Source: Oscillospiraceae bacterium
Lineage (GTDB): Bacteria; Bacillota; Clostridia; Oscillospirales; Acutalibacteraceae
Direction: 5' to 3'
DNA: 64,000 nt
NCBI GenBank assembly: GCA_015066245.1
Contig: SVOS01000001.1
Coordinates: 214,433 to 278,432 of the forward strand
The notes beneath the pieces were generated by a model that was not told the DNA's origin, did no database searches, and was given only the letters and a program-made list of their open reading frames with translations. Below, in pieces: positions 9,804 to 22,579 of this stretch (its first letter is position 1; each line of letters starts with the position of its first letter). The position numbers and the translations under genes were made by a program.

Positions 9804-12344
9804 TTATTCTTCTGAAGTTTCCTCTGCCTCTTGGTTATCTGCATCACTTGTATCGGGAACTTCGGTAATAACCTCAGCACTGTCTTCGTGAGGAGCAGAT
9901 ACAACTGCTACTACCTTGTTGCCCTCTTTAATTCTCATTACGGTAACACCCTTAGAGGGACGGGCACAAACACGAACACTTTCTGCCGCAATACGGATGA
10001 TAACACCGTCGGCATTAACCATAATGATATCTTCATCAAGGTTAATTGTTCTTACAGCCGCAACATCGCCGTATTTCTCGGTATGATAGTTAGTAAGACC
10101 CTTACCGCCTCTGGACTGGAGTCTGTAGTTTTCAGCAGGTGAAATTCTGCCGTAGCCTGTCTCGGAAACTGTCAGCACCAGTGCATCGTCGCCAACAATT
10201 GTAAGGCTTACAACCTCGTCATTTTCTTTAAGCTTCAATGCCTTTACACCGCGAGCCTGTCTGCCCATGGGACGAACATCAGACTCGTTAAAGCGGATTG
10301 ACATGCCCTTCTTGGTTGCAATCATAAGCTGCTTTGAGCCGTCTGTAACCTGAACGCCAACAAGAGAATCGCCCTCGTTAAGGTCAAGAGCAATAAGTCC
10401 GCCCTTGCGGTTGGTATCATAAGCACTGAGTAAAATTCTCTTGATGATACCCTGCTTGGTAATCATATTGAGGTAAAGCTCCTCTGAAAATTCAGGGATT
10501 CTTACCATTGCGGTAATCTTTTCGTCACCGCCGATAGGCAGTAAGTTTGCAATATTGATACCCTTTGACTGGCGGCTGCCCTCGGGGATTTCGTAGCACT
10601 TGAGTCTGTATACCCTGCCCATATCTGAGAAGAACAGAATATAGTCGTGGCTTCCTGTGGTGAACATCTCAGAAGCAAAGTCTTCTTCGCGTCTGGTCAT
10701 ACCGCTTACACCTCTGCCACCACGATTCTGGAGCTTATAAGTGTCTACAGTCTGACGCTTGATGTAGCCGTAGCGTGTATAAGTAACAACACATTCTTCC
10801 TTGGGAATAAGGTCCTCAATGTCAACCTCGCCGCTGATAGCACAAATCTCTGTGCGTCTGGGGTCGTCGTACTTGTTACGGATAGCAATAGCTTCTTCCT
10901 TAACGATAGCAAGACGTCTTTCTTCCTTAGCTAAGATATCAATGAAGTCTGCAATCTTAAGTTTAAGCTCTGCAATTTCGTTTTCAATCTTCTCTCGCTC
11001 CAGACCTGTGAGCTGACGAAGTCTCATCTGCACAATAGCCTGAGCCTGAATATCTGTAAGACCGAAACGCTCCATAAGATTATTTACAGCATCAGCAGTA
11101 TCTTTACTTGCCTTGATAATTGCAATAATCTCATCAATATTGTCAAGGGCAATCTTCAAGCCCTCTAAAATATGCATTCTGTCCTGAGCTTTTTTAAGGT
11201 CAAACTGAGTTCTTCTTGTAATGACCTCCACCTGGAAGTCGATGTAGTGCTGAAGAATCTCTTTGAGAGTAAGTGTCTTAGGCTCGCCGTTTACAATAGC
11301 AAGCAGAATTGCACCAAAAGTAGACTGCAAAGCAGTATATGTGAAAAGCTGATTTAAAACAACCTGAGGAGAAGCATCACGCTTAACATCAATTTCGATG
11401 TGCATACCGCTTCTGTCAGAGTGGTCCTCAATATTAGAGATACCTTCGATTCGCTTGTTGTTAACAAGGTCAGCAATATTAGAAATAAGACGTGCTTTGT
11501 TAACCTGATAAGGAAGCTCGGTAACAATAATCTTGAATCTTCCGTTTTTAGCTTCTACAATCTCGGTTTTTGCTCTTACAATAATCTTACCCTTACCTGT
11601 AGCATAGGCAGCACGGATACCGCTTCTGCCCATAATAATACCGCCAGTGGGGAAGTCAGGTCCGGGCATACACTCCATAAGCTCGGCAACCTCAACATCG
11701 GGGTTGTCAATAAGCATGCACATTGCATCGACAGTTTCGCCTAAGTTATGGGGAGGAATGTTGGTTGTCATACCAACAGCAATACCGCCCGAGCCGTTTA
11801 CAAGAAGATTAGGAAATCTTGAGGGCAAAACAGTAGGCTCCTCAAGACGGTCATCGAAGTTAGGCTGAAAATCAACAGTTTCCTTGTCGATATCAGCAAG
11901 CATTTCCGTGGAAATTTTGCTCATTCTTGACTCAGTATATCTGTAAGCAGCAGGGGGGTCACCGTCAACAGAACCAAAGTTACCGTGACCGTCCACAAGC
12001 ATATATCTCATGGAGAAATCCTGAGCAAGTCGTACCATTGCATCATAAACAGATGCGTCACCATGGGGATGATATCTACCCAGAACCGAACCAACTGTAT
12101 CGGCACACTTACGATATGCCTTTTCGGGAGCAAGTCCGTTTTCGTACATTGTATAAAGAATACGTCTGTGAACAGGCTTTAAGCCGTCACGAACATCAGG
12201 CAATGCTCGGGAAACGATAACCGACATAGAATAGTCAAGGAAGGACTGACGCATCTCACGGTTTACGTCTACGTTTATAAGTCTGCCGCCTGAGGGGGTT
12301 TCGCTTATAATATTATCGTTATTCATCTTATTTTCATTATCCAT
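9804..12344 (-). CDS. gyrA: DNA gyrase subunit A
   Basis: [37 protein letters not shown]...; six-bladed C-terminal GyrA repeats; downstream of gyrB. Confidence 0.98.
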   Translation of the reverse strand: MDNENKMNNDNIISETPSGGRLINVDVNREMRQSFLDYSMSVIVSRALPDVRDGLKPVHRRILYTMYENGLAPEKAYRKCADTVGSVLGRYHPHGDASVYDAMVRLAQDFSMRYMLVDGHGNFGSVDGDPPAAYRYTESRMSKISTEMLADIDKETVDFQPNFDDRLEEPTVLPSRFPNLLVNGSGGIAVGMTTNIPPHNLGETVDAMCMLIDNPDVEVAELMECMPGPDFPTGGIIMGRSGIRAAYATGKGKIIVRAKTEIVEAKNGRFKIIVTELPYQVNKARLISNIADLVNNKRIEGISNIEDHSDRSGMHIEIDVKRDASPQVVLNQLFTYTALQSTFGAILLAIVNGEPKTLTLKEILQHYIDFQVEVITRRTQFDLKKAQDRMHILEGLKIALDNIDEIIAIIKASKDTADAVNNLMERFGLTDIQAQAIVQMRLRQLTGLEREKIENEIAELKLKIADFIDILAKEERRLAIVKEEAIAIRNKYDDPRRTEICAISGEVDIEDLIPKEECVVTYTRYGYIKRQTVDTYKLQNRGGRGVSGMTRREEDFASEMFTTGSHDYILFFSDMGRVYRLKCYEIPEGSRQSKGINIANLLPIGGDEKITAMVRIPEFSEELYLNMITKQGIIKRILLSAYDTNRKGGLIALDLNEGDSLVGVQVTDGSKQLMIATKKGMSIRFNESDVRPMGRQARGVKALKLKENDEVVSLTIVGDDALVLTVSETGYGRISPAENYRLQSRGGKGLTNYHTEKYGDVAAVRTINLDEDIIMVNADGVIIRIAAESVRVCARPSKGVTVMRIKEGNKVVAVVSAPHEDSAEVITEVPDTSDADNQEAEETSEE

Positions 12345-12364
12345 CTTAAATCACGCTCCATCCA

Positions 12365-14320
<1,956 letters not shown>

Positions 14321-14362
14321 CTAAAACTCCTCCGTTCTTCTGTCCGTCTGAATCATTCTATA

Positions 14363-15172
14363 TTAAAATCTTCGATTTGCAGAGTAATTTTTATCTGCCG
14401 AATTTTTATCCATTTCTTTTGCCTGAGCCTCAAGCTCACGCTTTTGTCTTTCTTGCTCGCGAAGAACTTTTACGCGATAAAGTTCGTTTGTATCTTCTTT
14501 GATTTCTTCTTTAATTCTTACCTGCTGGGTATGCTCCATTTTTTTAAGAGGAGCTTCGCTTCTGTAAGAAGAAGTCTTTACATAATTTTCGGGATTTATT
14601 TTTGTAACTTCTGATTTGATGCTGAAGTTTCTTGTATCGCTTATGTTCTTTGAGCTTGATGAAATATTCTCAAATTCAAAGTCATCTGCCACTTTATTTA
14701 CACCAACTTTAGGAATAACTCTTGTATTTGTGCCGATTTTCTCGGTTTCACTTTCAACAGGGGGCAGAAAATCCGTACCTAAATCAATAAATTCAGAGCT
14801 CATATATGCATATTTCTTCTGCATCTGATATCTTATAAACAAAGGAGATACAAAAAAGAATGCTACATAAGGTATTGTTTCCCACAAAATCCATTTTATG
14901 GTTTTGAATTTTCCGAAAAATAAAGTAATGAAAAACTCATGGTCACCATTTGCGTTATATTCCTGCTGCATTACATTGCCGAAAATGAAATAGAAAATAA
15001 GAATCAGCAGCGAGAATACAGCAACTCCCGCAAATACACCCCAAAGCTTTTTATCCTGAACTATATTTGAAGGCTTTTTGCAGTGTTTGCATACATGCTC
15101 ACCGTAAATTCGCTCCATAAATCTTGTGCCATAAGAAATTTTTCTTCCGCAATACGGACATTTTGCTTTCAT
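14363..15172 (-). CDS. Zinc-ribbon membrane protein of unknown function
   Basis: N-terminal MKAKCPYCGRKI...HVCKHCKKP (two CxxC), two hydrophobic segments, charged C-terminus. Confidence 0.65.
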   Translation of the reverse strand: MKAKCPYCGRKISYGTRFMERIYGEHVCKHCKKPSNIVQDKKLWGVFAGVAVFSLLILIFYFIFGNVMQQEYNANGDHEFFITLFFGKFKTIKWILWETIPYVAFFFVSPLFIRYQMQKKYAYMSSEFIDLGTDFLPPVESETEKIGTNTRVIPKVGVNKVADDFEFENISSSSKNISDTRNFSIKSEVTKINPENYVKTSSYRSEAPLKKMEHTQQVRIKEEIKEDTNELYRVKVLREQERQKRELEAQAKEMDKNSADKNYSANRRF

Positions 15173-15185
15173 ATAAATCCCTCTT

Positions 15186-15449
15186 TTACATAAGGTATTG
15201 GTTGCTTTCTGCTCTTTTTGTCAAGGTAGAGCTTGAAAGCTGGCTTATATATACAGTAATTTTATCACCTGTTTTTGCAATTACAAAGGACTTTGGCAGC
15301 TCCATTGATACATTTACAACCTGTCCCGACTTTTCTGCTTTTGATAGAAAATCTCTTGTTTTCTGAGAAACCGTGGAGGTATCCATATCACAGATCGCAA
15401 TAATATCTTTTGTATTGACAACCGTATCCTGACCTAAATGAAGAAGCAT
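15186..15449 (-). CDS. remB: DUF370-family extracellular matrix regulator RemB-like
   Basis: [24 protein letters not shown]...; position between recF and gyrB as in Bacillus yaaB. Confidence 0.85.
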   Translation of the reverse strand: MLLHLGQDTVVNTKDIIAICDMDTSTVSQKTRDFLSKAEKSGQVVNVSMELPKSFVIAKTGDKITVYISQLSSSTLTKRAESNQYLM

Positions 15450-16549
15450 CAGTAAATATTGCCTCCTTCAACCCTGAAAAGCTTTACATCTCCCAAAAAA
15501 TCATTTTCAAGAGGTTCACAGCAGGTAATAAACACCTGACATTTTTCTGTATTTTTAAGTAAAAATTCCTGACGTGTTACGTCAAGCTCACTCATAACAT
15601 CATCCAGAAGCACTACCGGTGATTCTCCGAAAGCATCGCTCATAATACGCGCTTCGCTTAGCTTAAGAGAAAGGACAATGCTTCTCTGCTGACCTTGAGA
15701 GCCAAAACGTCTTGCACTTTTTGAATTTATATAAAATTCAAGGTCATCTCTGTGGGGACCTGCATTTGTAACACCTGAGAAAATATCCTCTCTTTTTACT
15801 CTCTTGAATTCTTTTCTCAGAAGTTCTTTTATGTCATCTGTGGTATATTCGCCTTTTTCTTTAAAAATCTGTGATGAATATTCAATTTCAAGCTCTTCTT
15901 TGCCTGATGAAATACCTAAATGCAGTTCTTTTGCATTTTTCTTAAGGCTTTCTAAAAATTCAAGACGCTTTTTTATAATTTCCGCACCCGAATCTATGAG
16001 AACATCATCCCAGATTTCAAGGGTATCCTTAAGCTCTTTATGCTTGGAAATTTCTTTCAAAAGAGCATTTCTCTGCTGCAAAGTCTGATTATATTTGCTA
16101 AGTCTGACTGCATATCTTAAGTCCTGCTGACAAATAGAACCGTCCATAAACTTTCGTCTCAAGGCAGGTCCGTTTTTAATCAACGTCAGATGCTCGGGAG
16201 AAAATACAACTGCCGAAAAATGCTGAGAAAGATAGGCAGCCGAGCTTTTTTTTACGTTATTTATGGTTACTTCCTTTTTAGAGTTTCTTAAGATAAGCTC
16301 TGCTTTCTGGTCTCTTTCTGATGAGAAAAATTCCATATAGAGCTTTGAAAAATTCTCGCCGAATTTTATTAGCTCGTTTTCTTTTGCTCCTCTGAAAGAA
16401 TGTCCGCCGGAAAAAAGCCATATTGCCTCTAAAAGATTGGTTTTGCCCTGAGCATTAAAGCCGTAAATTACATTAACTCTTTCTGAAGGCAATATTTTAT
16501 TGTCAAAAAGATTTCTGTAATTAGAAAATTCAAGGGCTTTAACTATCAA
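15449..16549 (-). CDS. recF: DNA replication and repair protein RecF
   Basis: LEFSNYRNL...[23 protein letters not shown] (Walker A)...[18 protein letters not shown]...[13 protein letters not shown]. Confidence 0.96.
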   Translation of the reverse strand: MIVKALEFSNYRNLFDNKILPSERVNVIYGFNAQGKTNLLEAIWLFSGGHSFRGAKENELIKFGENFSKLYMEFFSSERDQKAELILRNSKKEVTINNVKKSSAAYLSQHFSAVVFSPEHLTLIKNGPALRRKFMDGSICQQDLRYAVRLSKYNQTLQQRNALLKEISKHKELKDTLEIWDDVLIDSGAEIIKKRLEFLESLKKNAKELHLGISSGKEELEIEYSSQIFKEKGEYTTDDIKELLRKEFKRVKREDIFSGVTNAGPHRDDLEFYINSKSARRFGSQGQQRSIVLSLKLSEARIMSDAFGESPVVLLDDVMSELDVTRQEFLLKNTEKCQVFITCCEPLENDFLGDVKLFRVEGGNIY

Positions 16550-16764
16550 TCAGAGTCCACCTCAATAACAAAATCTTCTATCTGGGCTTTGTCGCCTTTA
16601 CGCATTTTTTTGCCGCGCATTGTGCAAACTTCACCGTTTACTTTTACTTGTCCGTCCTGAATAACAAATTTAGCCGCACCGCCTGTATCTACGCAGCCTG
16701 AATATTTAAGCAAATTGTCAAGACGGATAAATTCTGTGTCAATTTTAATAATTTCAGTTTTCAT
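16546..16764 (-). CDS. yaaA: S4-domain RNA-binding protein YaaA
   Basis: [47 protein letters not shown]; dnaN-recF spacer gene. Confidence 0.9.
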   Translation of the reverse strand: MKTEIIKIDTEFIRLDNLLKYSGCVDTGGAAKFVIQDGQVKVNGEVCTMRGKKMRKGDKAQIEDFVIEVDSD

Positions 16765-17860
16765 CGTTAATCCTCATAGGTACTACAAGGAAAGTAAAGC
16801 TGTCGCCTTCAACGGGCTTTACAATCATGGGAGTAAGGCTTCCGTTTAAAATAAGCAGTACCTCATCACATTCTGAATTTTTAAGAGCATCTAAAAGATA
16901 GCGGTTGTTAAAGCCGATTTCTACATCATTACCAACTGTGCCTACTGTAAGAGAATCAGATGCTCTGCCCACAGAAGTCTTGCAGGTAAGCTTGATTTCA
17001 TCTTTTCCAAAGCTGCACTTTACGGGAGACTGAATTCTCTCGCTTGTGAGAAGGCTCATACGCTCAACAGCACTGATGAGCTTTCGTGTATTGATTCTTA
17101 CTTCTGTATTTTTATCCTTTGGAATAGTTGTGGCATAATCAAGGAATGTGCCCTCAATAAGACGGGAAATAACGGAATATGTGCCGACTGTAAAGAGGAC
17201 ATGACGCTGACCAACAATGATATTTACCATTTCTTCGTCAGAATCGATAAGCTTTAAAATTTCCATCTGAATCTTGCCGGGGATAATAAACTGAGTATTA
17301 CGCTGAGCCTCGATATTCTCTTTTCTGATAGCCATTCGATAGCCGTCAATGGTAACAATTCTTAATACATTGTCTTTGATTTCATAAAGAGAGCCTGTAT
17401 AAATAGGCTTTGCCATATTATCGGATACTGCATAAATTGTTTGACGAATCATATTTTTGAGGACACCTGCCTCAAGAGAAATTTCGTCTGTGCTTTCAAA
17501 TGTGGGAATATCAGGATATTCCATAGATGACATACCGATAATCTGATAATCTACATTACCTGAGTTGATGTAGAAAATATATCTTTCATCAGATTCAAAG
17601 CTTGCAATTTCTTCAGGAAGTTTACGAACAATGTCAGAGAAAAGCTTTGCGCCAACAACAATTTCGCCTTCTTCAGCAATAGTTGCATCAATAGTTGTTG
17701 TAATTCCAATCTCAAGGTCATAGCCTGTTAATGTAAGTTTTGAGTCGTATGCTTTGATAAGAATACCTTCAAGTGCAGGAATTGTAGCTTTGTTTGATAC
17801 TGCACGCTGAACATTCATAAGAGCTTCAGAAAGCTCTGAGCGGATACATGTAAATTTCAT
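16754..17860 (-). CDS. dnaN: DNA polymerase III beta clamp
   Basis: [37 protein letters not shown]...; C-terminal [22 protein letters not shown]. Confidence 0.97.
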   Translation of the reverse strand: MKFTCIRSELSEALMNVQRAVSNKATIPALEGILIKAYDSKLTLTGYDLEIGITTTIDATIAEEGEIVVGAKLFSDIVRKLPEEIASFESDERYIFYINSGNVDYQIIGMSSMEYPDIPTFESTDEISLEAGVLKNMIRQTIYAVSDNMAKPIYTGSLYEIKDNVLRIVTIDGYRMAIRKENIEAQRNTQFIIPGKIQMEILKLIDSDEEMVNIIVGQRHVLFTVGTYSVISRLIEGTFLDYATTIPKDKNTEVRINTRKLISAVERMSLLTSERIQSPVKCSFGKDEIKLTCKTSVGRASDSLTVGTVGNDVEIGFNNRYLLDALKNSECDEVLLILNGSLTPMIVKPVEGDSFTFLVVPMRINDEN

Positions 17861-17917
17861 TTTCCGTACTTCCTTTCAAAAATTAGAAAATTGAATTGAT
17901 TTGATTATATATAAAAA

Positions 17918-17953
17918 TAGTAGTAGTTGTAGAGAGTGTGAATTTGTGAAAAT
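17918..17953 (+). promoter_or_regulatory. Candidate DnaA-trio-like tract with adjacent weak DnaA-box-like sequences
   Basis: TAGTAGTAGTTGTAG followed by TGTGAATTT and TGTGAAAAT (weak similarity to TGTGGATAA) downstream of A/T-rich sequence in the dnaN-dnaA gap. Confidence 0.4.
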
Positions 17954-18028
17954 ACCCGTAAACTCAAGAGTACATCTGTATTTTCATCTCCATAAGCGCG
18001 TGTTTAAAATTATAGGGTTTTTAACATG

Positions 18029-18111
18029 GTTAATTTGTTAATTTTTGTTAATTAACAATATGTTAAAATCTGTGATGTTAATGTGTGTTAATATGTTAAT
18101 TTCTGAGTTAA
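18029..18111 (+). repeat. Eight GTTAA direct repeats in dnaN-dnaA intergenic region (candidate oriC component)
   Basis: GTTAA begins at 18029, 18037, 18047, 18062, 18077, 18087, 18095, 18107; includes palindrome TTGTTAATTAACAA at 18045-18058. Confidence 0.75.
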
Positions 18112-18220
18112 GTTTGAATATAAATTTTCATTTATATAAACCTCAACCCGCCGTTAATTAAAGTTTTAAATAATATCAAACTTTTCCGTAGGCGAATCGC
18201 CCTGTGGGTGGCTAACCCAC

Positions 18221-19540
18221 TTAACGGTCACCGCGGATATTTTTCATGATATCCTGCACAGTTTCCTTGAGTTTTGAATCTGTCTGCATTTTCTTTTCCA
18301 TCTGCTGAACTGTATAAACAATGGTTGAGTAGTGCTTTCCGCCGAATTTCTCGCCGATTTGCTCCATTGTGTAGGTTGTAAGCTCTCTTGAAATATAAAT
18401 TGCAATATGTCGAGGATGATTGATAGATGCTTTTCGGCTTTTTGGCGAAGTAATGGCATCGGGAGTAACGCCAAAGGTACGGGCAACCTCCTCAACAATT
18501 TTCTCGATAGTATGCTCAGGAGAAACATTATTGGTAAGAATATCGCTGATAACTTCTGAAACAATCAGAATTGTGGGTTTTTCGTTGTTGAGCATATATC
18601 TTGCTTTAAGCTTTTTGACTGTTCCTTCAAGCTGACGGATATTGTTCTTAAGCTTCTGAGCAATAAACTCGGCAACTTCATGAGAAAGAGGTAAATCAAG
18701 GTGGTCAGCTTTACGCTTGATAATGGCAATACGGGTTTCCATATCGGGAGGCTGAACATCTGCAAGCAAACCCCACTCAAAACGAGAACGGAGACGCTCT
18801 TCAAGAATATTAATGTCCTTAGGCGGACGGTCAGATGTGAGAACAATCTGTTTTTTGCCTTCAAAAAGTGTATTGAATGTGTGGAAGAACTCTTCCTGAG
18901 TTGCTTCTTTGCCACCGATAAACTGAACGTCATCCACCAAAAGAACATCAGCCTGACGGTATTTCTGTCTGAATTCTGTGGTGGTGTTCTGTTTGATTGC
19001 TTCAATAAGCTCTACTGTAAAGTCGTCACCCTTAACGTAGATAATTTTCATTTCGGGATTTGCTTTTTTGATATCGTTGCCGATAGCATAAAGCAAATGA
19101 GTTTTGCCAAGACCGGAATTTCCGTAAAGAAACAGGGGGTTGTATGCTCCTGCAGGATTTGCAGCAACTGCAAGAGAAGCAGCATGTGCAAATTTATTTG
19201 ATGAACCTACAATAAAGTTTTCAAAGGTATATTCATAATCTGAGTGTACAACCTCAATGGGATTTTCTTCTTCTTCTTTTTTCTGTTCTTCCTCAGTAAT
19301 AAAGCAAAGCTCAAATTTCGTGCTGAAAACAGCTTCAAAAGCTTCGTCAAGAAGTGTCATGTAGTTTCTGACTACAGTATTCCGATGAAAAGAATTAGGT
19401 ACTAAAAGTGTTACTTTTCCGGTGTCGTAATCGAGAGATACAGGCTTAATACGTGCAATCCAGGTTTTATATGCAATGTCGGTAATTTTTGTTCTGCAAT
19501 ATTCGCTTACTATAAGCCAAGCGTCTTTAAAAGAATCCAT
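18221..19540 (-). CDS. dnaA: Chromosomal replication initiator DnaA
   Basis: NPLFLYGNSGLGKTHLLYAIGN...VLLVDDVQFIGGKEATQEEFFHTFN...HPRHIAIYISRELTTYTMEQIGEKFGGKHYSTI. Confidence 0.98.
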   Translation of the reverse strand: MDSFKDAWLIVSEYCRTKITDIAYKTWIARIKPVSLDYDTGKVTLLVPNSFHRNTVVRNYMTLLDEAFEAVFSTKFELCFITEEEQKKEEEENPIEVVHSDYEYTFENFIVGSSNKFAHAASLAVAANPAGAYNPLFLYGNSGLGKTHLLYAIGNDIKKANPEMKIIYVKGDDFTVELIEAIKQNTTTEFRQKYRQADVLLVDDVQFIGGKEATQEEFFHTFNTLFEGKKQIVLTSDRPPKDINILEERLRSRFEWGLLADVQPPDMETRIAIIKRKADHLDLPLSHEVAEFIAQKLKNNIRQLEGTVKKLKARYMLNNEKPTILIVSEVISDILTNNVSPEHTIEKIVEEVARTFGVTPDAITSPKSRKASINHPRHIAIYISRELTTYTMEQIGEKFGGKHYSTIVYTVQQMEKKMQTDSKLKETVQDIMKNIRGDR

Positions 19541-19868
19541 ATTTTTCGTCCTCCTTCGTATTTAAATTACATTCTTTTTCTCAAAATCAGCCTACTACGG
19601 CATAATAAAAATTACTCTTTAATTTTAGCAAATTTTTTGCTTTAAAGCAATAGTTTTTTCCATTATTATGTAAATATAACAATATAAAATGGATGTATTC
19701 TGAAAAAATAATTATTTTTTTAAAAATAAAAAATGAATCAAATTATTAGAAAAATCAGTTTTTACCTTGTATTGTGGGTGTTTAATTTAATTTATACAAT
19801 ATCTTGTATAAGACTCAAAACCTTTGGTATAGAGCGGAAAAATAATAAAAAGAGTAAAAAAATTTTTG

Positions 19869-19897
19869 TTGACTTTAAGGCCGACTTTAGATATAAT
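19869..19897 (+). promoter_or_regulatory. Sigma-A type promoter for rpmH operon
   Basis: TTGACT-N17-TATAAT. Confidence 0.75.
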
Positions 19898-19935
19898 GTT
19901 ACATTGCAAGGTTATGTTGTGAAAGGAGGATTAAT

Positions 19936-20070
19936 ATGCTGAGAACATATCAACCCAAAAAGCTTCACAGAAAGAAGGAGCACGGCTTCAGAAAGAGAAT
20001 GTCCGACAAAAACGGTCGTAAGGTTCTTGCTCGCAGAAGAGCAAAGGGCAGAAAGAGACTTTCTTACTAA
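19936..20070 (+). CDS. rpmH: 50S ribosomal protein L34
   Basis: [44 protein letters not shown], preceded by AAAGGAGG; too short for the ORF track. Confidence 0.97.
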   Translation: MLRTYQPKKLHRKKEHGFRKRMSDKNGRKVLARRRAKGRKRLSY

Positions 20071-20174
20071 TTTGAAAGGCCACCGTTTATCTGTGGTCTT
20101 TCTTTAGTTTTATTGCGTTCTTTTCTACTTTATCTACTTAATAAGATACGCATTTGAAATTCAAGGTGGTTAAA

Positions 20175-20519
20175 ATGAGTGAAATAATCACTTTATGTGA
20201 TGCTTGGGCTTTCAGACGTGCTTACCAGAGAGGTAAGAGTTTCGTCTCGCCCGAGCTTGTCACCTATGTAAATAAAAATAAACAAAATAACCTGCGTATC
20301 GGCATAACCACCGGCAAAAAAATCGGCAAGGCTTATATGCGTAGCCGCGCCAGACGAGTTATAAGAGCAGCATACAGAGCAGTTCTCAAAGACAGCGAAA
20401 TTGTAGCTGATCACATAGATATTGTTTTTGTTGCGAGAGGAAAAACCCCTTTTATCAAAAGTACCGCACTTGAAAAAGTGCTTAGAAAGCATCTTTCGGA
20501 TGCAGGGGTTATCAGATGA
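20175..20519 (+). CDS. rnpA: Ribonuclease P protein component
   Basis: FRRAYQRGKSFVSPELVTYV...RIGITTGKKIGKAYMRSRARRVIRAAYR; likely start ATG 20175. Confidence 0.95.
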   Translation: MSEIITLCDAWAFRRAYQRGKSFVSPELVTYVNKNKQNNLRIGITTGKKIGKAYMRSRARRVIRAAYRAVLKDSEIVADHIDIVFVARGKTPFIKSTALEKVLRKHLSDAGVIR

Positions 20520-20740
20520 TTAAAAAACTTTTTATCCGTATGATTCGTTTTTACCAGACGCATATTTCAGTGCACACTTCGCCTAAATGTAAATATTATC
20601 CTACGTGCTCTCAATATGCTATAGAAGCTATTGAGTCTTTTGGTGCGTTCAGAGGTTTTTTTATGGCGTTGTGGAGGATTTTGCGGTGTAATCCGTTTTC
20701 AAAGGGTGGGTACGACCCTGTTCCGCAAAAGAAAAAGTGA
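20516..20740 (+). CDS. yidD: Membrane protein insertion efficiency factor YidD
   Basis: FIRMIRFYQTHISVHTSPKCKYYPTCSQYAIEAIESFGAFRGFFMALWRILRCNPFSKGGYDPVP. Confidence 0.97.
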   Translation: MIKKLFIRMIRFYQTHISVHTSPKCKYYPTCSQYAIEAIESFGAFRGFFMALWRILRCNPFSKGGYDPVPQKKK

Positions 20741-20767
20741 TTTGTTTTTTAAGGAAGGTTTATTGCC

Positions 20768-21676
20768 ATGAATGATCTTTTTGGTTTATTGGGCGGTCTT
20801 TTCGGTTGGGTGCTTTATGGCGCTTATTGGTTAGTCCGCAACTACGGTCTTGCTATTTTAATTTTTACAATTATTACTAAGCTTATTTTCTTCCCTTCTA
20901 CAATCAAACAGCAGAAGAGCATGGCTAAGAACGCAAGACTTTCAGGTCAGATGGCAGCCCTTAAGGAGAAATACGGCAACAACCGTATGAAACTTAACGA
21001 AGAAACACAGAAGCTTTATGAAAAAGAGGGCGTGTCTCCCTACGGAGGATGTCTTACTTCTATTCTTCCTATGTTCCTTTTGTTAGGCGTTTTCTATGCA
21101 GTAGCTTATCCTCTTACAAATACTCTGCACCTTAATGCAGGTATGGTAAATGATGCAAGAGAGGCTTTGGCGGCTGTTCCCGGTCTTAATCTGTCTGCTT
21201 CACAGTCTTACGGCGGTCAGGTTGATATCCTTATGCACATCAAATCCTTCCCAAGTATCGCAGAATGTTTCGGCGATATGCAGAATCAGGTTATTGAATT
21301 CAGTAATTCATTTAATTTCTGTGGATTAAACCTTTTGGTAAGCCCCTCACAGTATGGTTTTTCTATCTACCTTATTTTCCCTGTGCTTTGTTTTGTTACT
21401 TCTGTTGCATCTCAGATCGTTATTCAGAAGCTCAACGGTACAGGTCAGAATCAGCAGGGCTGCATGAAGGTTATGATGTACTTACTCCCACTTTTCTCTG
21501 CATATATCGCATATAGTGTACCTGCAGCGGTTGGTTTTTATTGGATTTGTTCCACCGTTATCAGTTTCGTACAGTCACTTATCGTACAGAAGTTTTTTGG
21601 TCCTGGCATGATGATTGCAAGGGGCGAAGCTGCCAGAGTTGCACTTCTTGAACAGAAGGAAAGCCTGGTAAAGTAA
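20768..21676 (+). CDS. yidC: YidC/Oxa1-family membrane protein insertase
   Basis: NYGLAILIFTIITKLIFFPSTIKQQKSMAKN...; position after yidD. Confidence 0.94.
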   Translation: MNDLFGLLGGLFGWVLYGAYWLVRNYGLAILIFTIITKLIFFPSTIKQQKSMAKNARLSGQMAALKEKYGNNRMKLNEETQKLYEKEGVSPYGGCLTSILPMFLLLGVFYAVAYPLTNTLHLNAGMVNDAREALAAVPGLNLSASQSYGGQVDILMHIKSFPSIAECFGDMQNQVIEFSNSFNFCGLNLLVSPSQYGFSIYLIFPVLCFVTSVASQIVIQKLNGTGQNQQGCMKVMMYLLPLFSAYIAYSVPAAVGFYWICSTVISFVQSLIVQKFFGPGMMIARGEAARVALLEQKESLVK

Positions 21677-21722
21677 ATTTTGAAAATTAGTGGTATACAT
21701 AGATATACTTTAAGGAGAAAAA

Positions 21723-22508
21723 ATGATTAAAGAAGCTATCGGCGTAGGTGATACCGAAGTTCTTGCTCTGGAAGATGCTTGCAGACAGCTTGGTGTTGAA
21801 ACTTACGAAGTAGAATTTGAGACTTTGCAGCGTGCTGAAAAAGGCGTTTTAGGTATTTTCGGCAAAAAGCAGGCAAAGGTAAGAGCATTTATCAAAACAG
21901 GCCCTGCAGATACTGCAGCACAGTTTGTTAAGGATGTTCTTAATGCTATGGATATCAATTCCATAGAAGTAAAAGTTACCGAGGAGGAGCAGGGTGCTGT
22001 AATCGACCTTGAGGGCGAGGAAGTTGGCTCTATCATCGGCAGACGCGGCGAGACTCTGGATGCATTACAGTATCTTACCGGTCTTGTTGCAAATCATGTT
22101 GATAATTCTTATTACAAGATTACAATCAACACAGGCAACTACCGCGAAAAGAGAGAAAAAACTCTTGAGATTTTAGGTAGAAAGCTTGCTTTCAAGGCAG
22201 TTAAGACAGGTATGAAAACCTCTCTTGAGCCTATGAATCCTTATGAGAGACGTGTTATTCACACTGCAGTTCAGAAGGTAAACGGTGCAACATCCTGGAG
22301 CGAAGGCGAAAACCTTCAGCGTCATGTTGTTATCGGTCCTGACGGCAATGTAAAGCCCAGAAACGATAAGTATCGCGGCAGAAATAATCGCGGCGGCAGA
22401 GGCAGAGGCGGATATAACCAGAAGCCAAGATACAATGCTGAAAAGTCTGATCGTGCTCCTATCAATGAGGGCGAAGGCATGGGCCTTTACGGCAGAATTG
22501 ACAAGTAA
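21723..22508 (+). CDS. jag: Jag/KhpB-like KH-R3H RNA-binding protein
   Basis: Jag-N region, IGRRGETLDALQYLTGLVAN (KH), MNPYERRVIHTAVQ (R3H), Arg/Gly-rich tail. Confidence 0.93.
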   Translation: MIKEAIGVGDTEVLALEDACRQLGVETYEVEFETLQRAEKGVLGIFGKKQAKVRAFIKTGPADTAAQFVKDVLNAMDINSIEVKVTEEEQGAVIDLEGEEVGSIIGRRGETLDALQYLTGLVANHVDNSYYKITINTGNYREKREKTLEILGRKLAFKAVKTGMKTSLEPMNPYERRVIHTAVQKVNGATSWSEGENLQRHVVIGPDGNVKPRNDKYRGRNNRGGRGRGGYNQKPRYNAEKSDRAPINEGEGMGLYGRIDK

Positions 22509-22537
22509 ACAACGACGAGTTTTAACCCGTCGATATT

Positions 22538-22568
22538 AAAGGCGGCGGATTGCCGCCTTTATTTTTTT
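22538..22568 (+). terminator. Rho-independent terminator
   Basis: AAAGGCGGC...GCCGCCTTT followed by ATTTTTTT. Confidence 0.8.
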
Positions 22569-22579
22569 CAGGTGATATT

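Noticed and set aside
19541-19935. Canonical DnaA boxes in the dnaA-rpmH gap
   Set aside because: A/T-rich and a plausible origin segment by analogy to Bacillus, but I did not see TTATCCACA-type boxes by eye, so no box is called.
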